In this document: positions 5,575 through 5,997 of the stretch, in pieces
How positions within the stretch are numbered: the stretch's first letter is position 1
How the letters are laid out: each line of letters opens with the position of its first letter
DNA from: Candidatus Tenebribacter mawsonii
GTDB lineage: Bacteria > Cloacimonadota > Cloacimonadia > Cloacimonadales > TCS61
Direction of reading: 5' to 3'
Length of the DNA stretch: 5,997 nt
Assembly (NCBI GenBank): GCA_030765665.1
Contig: JAVCCD010000207.1
Span: 1 to 5,997 of the forward strand
Notes under the pieces: model-generated
The model's input: only the letters and a program-made list of their open reading frames with translations
What the model was told of the DNA's origin: nothing
Databases searched by the model: none
Translations under genes and position numbers: made by a program

Positions 5575-5996
5575 TATTTTGCTCCCTTCACCAAACGCTG
5601 AGCAGGACCGATCGCTTTTACTTCATCTGTGATCTTAGTAATAATATCGGCGAACCGTTCACCTTCTCCAGCTGAGATCCATGAAAACTGAATTCTCTCC
5701 GGTTCGATACCGATATACTCTAACAACGGTTTGATAGTTGCGTAACGTCTTCTAGCTATATAATTACCTGACAGGTAATGGCAATCGCCTGGATGTCAGC
5801 CGCTTACCAAAATTCCGTCAAATCCACTTTGTAATGATTTCATAATGAACAGCGGATCTACACGACCTGAGCAGGGAATACGTATTACCCGGACATTTGG
5901 TGGATATTGCATACGCGAAACACCAGCAAGATCTGCTCCTGCATAGGAACACCAGTTACACAAAATAGCCAGAATCTTTGGCTGCCATTCTTTCAT
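5574..5996 (-). CDS. mvhD: MvhD/FlxD-type [2Fe-2S] electron-transfer subunit, selenocysteine-containing (TGA read through)
   Basis: This family passes electrons to HdrA, the flavin-bifurcating subunit of heterodisulfide-reductase-type complexes, from a hydrogenase, formate dehydrogenase or NADH-oxidising Flx module. The frame runs from ATG at 5996 to TAA at 5576-5574, 140 residues including selenocysteine 67, the usual length for a free-standing MvhD. Family signatures lie on both sides of the TGA: CNWCSYAGADLAG (residues 13-25), YPPNVRVIRIPCSGRVDP (31-48), then SG-U67-HPGDCHYLSGNY and a C-terminal part with RRRYA, LLEYIGIEPER and QFSWISAGEGERF. Selenocysteine 67 sits where relatives have one of the conserved cysteines; the other cysteines are C13, C16, C42 and C72. 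Only one base lies upstream, so the start and its ribosome site cannot be checked, and the reading frame could be the tail of an HdrA fusion. The stop overlaps the next start (TAATG). Confidence 0.93.
5763..5798 (-). promoter_or_regulatory. Selenocysteine UGA codon with bacterial SECIS-like hairpin
   Basis: The TGA is at 5798-5796 on the minus strand. Counting from the base after it, nucleotides 17-23 (ATTACCT) and 27-33 (AGGTAAT) form a perfect 7-bp stem closed by the loop GTC, occupying 5779-5763. Bacterial SECIS elements lie inside the coding region just after the UGA, with an apical loop roughly 16-37 nucleotides downstream and a G at the start of the loop, often followed by U. This hairpin fits that description. 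It would recruit SelB and charged tRNA-Sec. The stem is AU-rich and no lower stem is obvious, so folding strength is modest. The Cys-to-Sec position in the protein is the stronger evidence. Confidence 0.82.
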
Positions 5997-5997
5997 A

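Noticed and set aside
5796..5996. A 66-residue truncated MvhD ending at TGA, that is, a pseudogene
   Set aside because: The frame continues with fully conserved family sequence to a natural TAA. The TGA replaces a conserved cysteine and a SECIS-like hairpin follows, so recoding explains it better than a nonsense mutation.

Overview
The window is one strand-uniform gene block: every real gene is on the minus strand, so it reads from right to left. The DNA is AT-rich. The genes look like those of a strict anaerobe: many low-potential iron-sulfur subunits, an Hdr/Flx-type electron-transfer module and a selenocysteine codon. An uncultured or poorly cultured anaerobic bacterial lineage is likely (Cloacimonadota-like or another low-GC anaerobe), but this assignment is a guess from gene content and base composition. 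No rRNA, tRNA, CRISPR array or insertion-sequence transposase is visible.

In transcription order the layout is as follows. (1) 5996-5574: an MvhD/FlxD [2Fe-2S] protein with an in-frame TGA at 5798-5796. The TGA replaces a conserved cysteine and is followed by a bacterial SECIS-like hairpin, so this is almost certainly a selenoprotein that a standard gene caller would cut at 66 residues. (2) 5574-4612: an FrhB-like iron-sulfur protein (FlxC position). (3) 4611-4446: an intergenic insertion holding a 24-bp tandem repeat and two strong hairpins, with a 55-codon ORF running through it. (4) 4445-3396: a HydB/AsrA-like iron-sulfur protein (FlxB). (5) 3396-2560: a HydG/AsrB-like FAD/NAD(P)H reductase with a [2Fe-2S] site (FlxA). 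(6) 2544-2071: HdrC. (7) 2053-1826: TusA. (8) 1813-596: a YedE/YeeE membrane transporter. (9) 587-48: a rhodanese-domain lipoprotein. Apart from the insertion, genes overlap (TAATG junctions) or are separated by at most about 17 bases, with clear Shine-Dalgarno sites, so the block is probably one operon whose promoter lies beyond the right edge.

Taken together, the first half is an NAD(P)H-oxidising Flx module. Electrons would pass from FlxA through FlxB/FlxC to MvhD/FlxD, then to an HdrA that is not in the window but is expected just upstream, and to HdrC. The second half is a sulfur- or selenium-handling set: a lipid-anchored rhodanese outside the membrane, a three-cysteine YedE channel in it, and a TusA persulfide carrier inside. 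No HdrB follows HdrC; TusA comes next instead. The most interesting reading is a transmembrane sulfur (or selenium) relay delivering a TusA-bound persulfide to a flavin-based, NADH-linked Hdr-like complex. The gene families and their order are seen in the sequence; the joined function is inferred.
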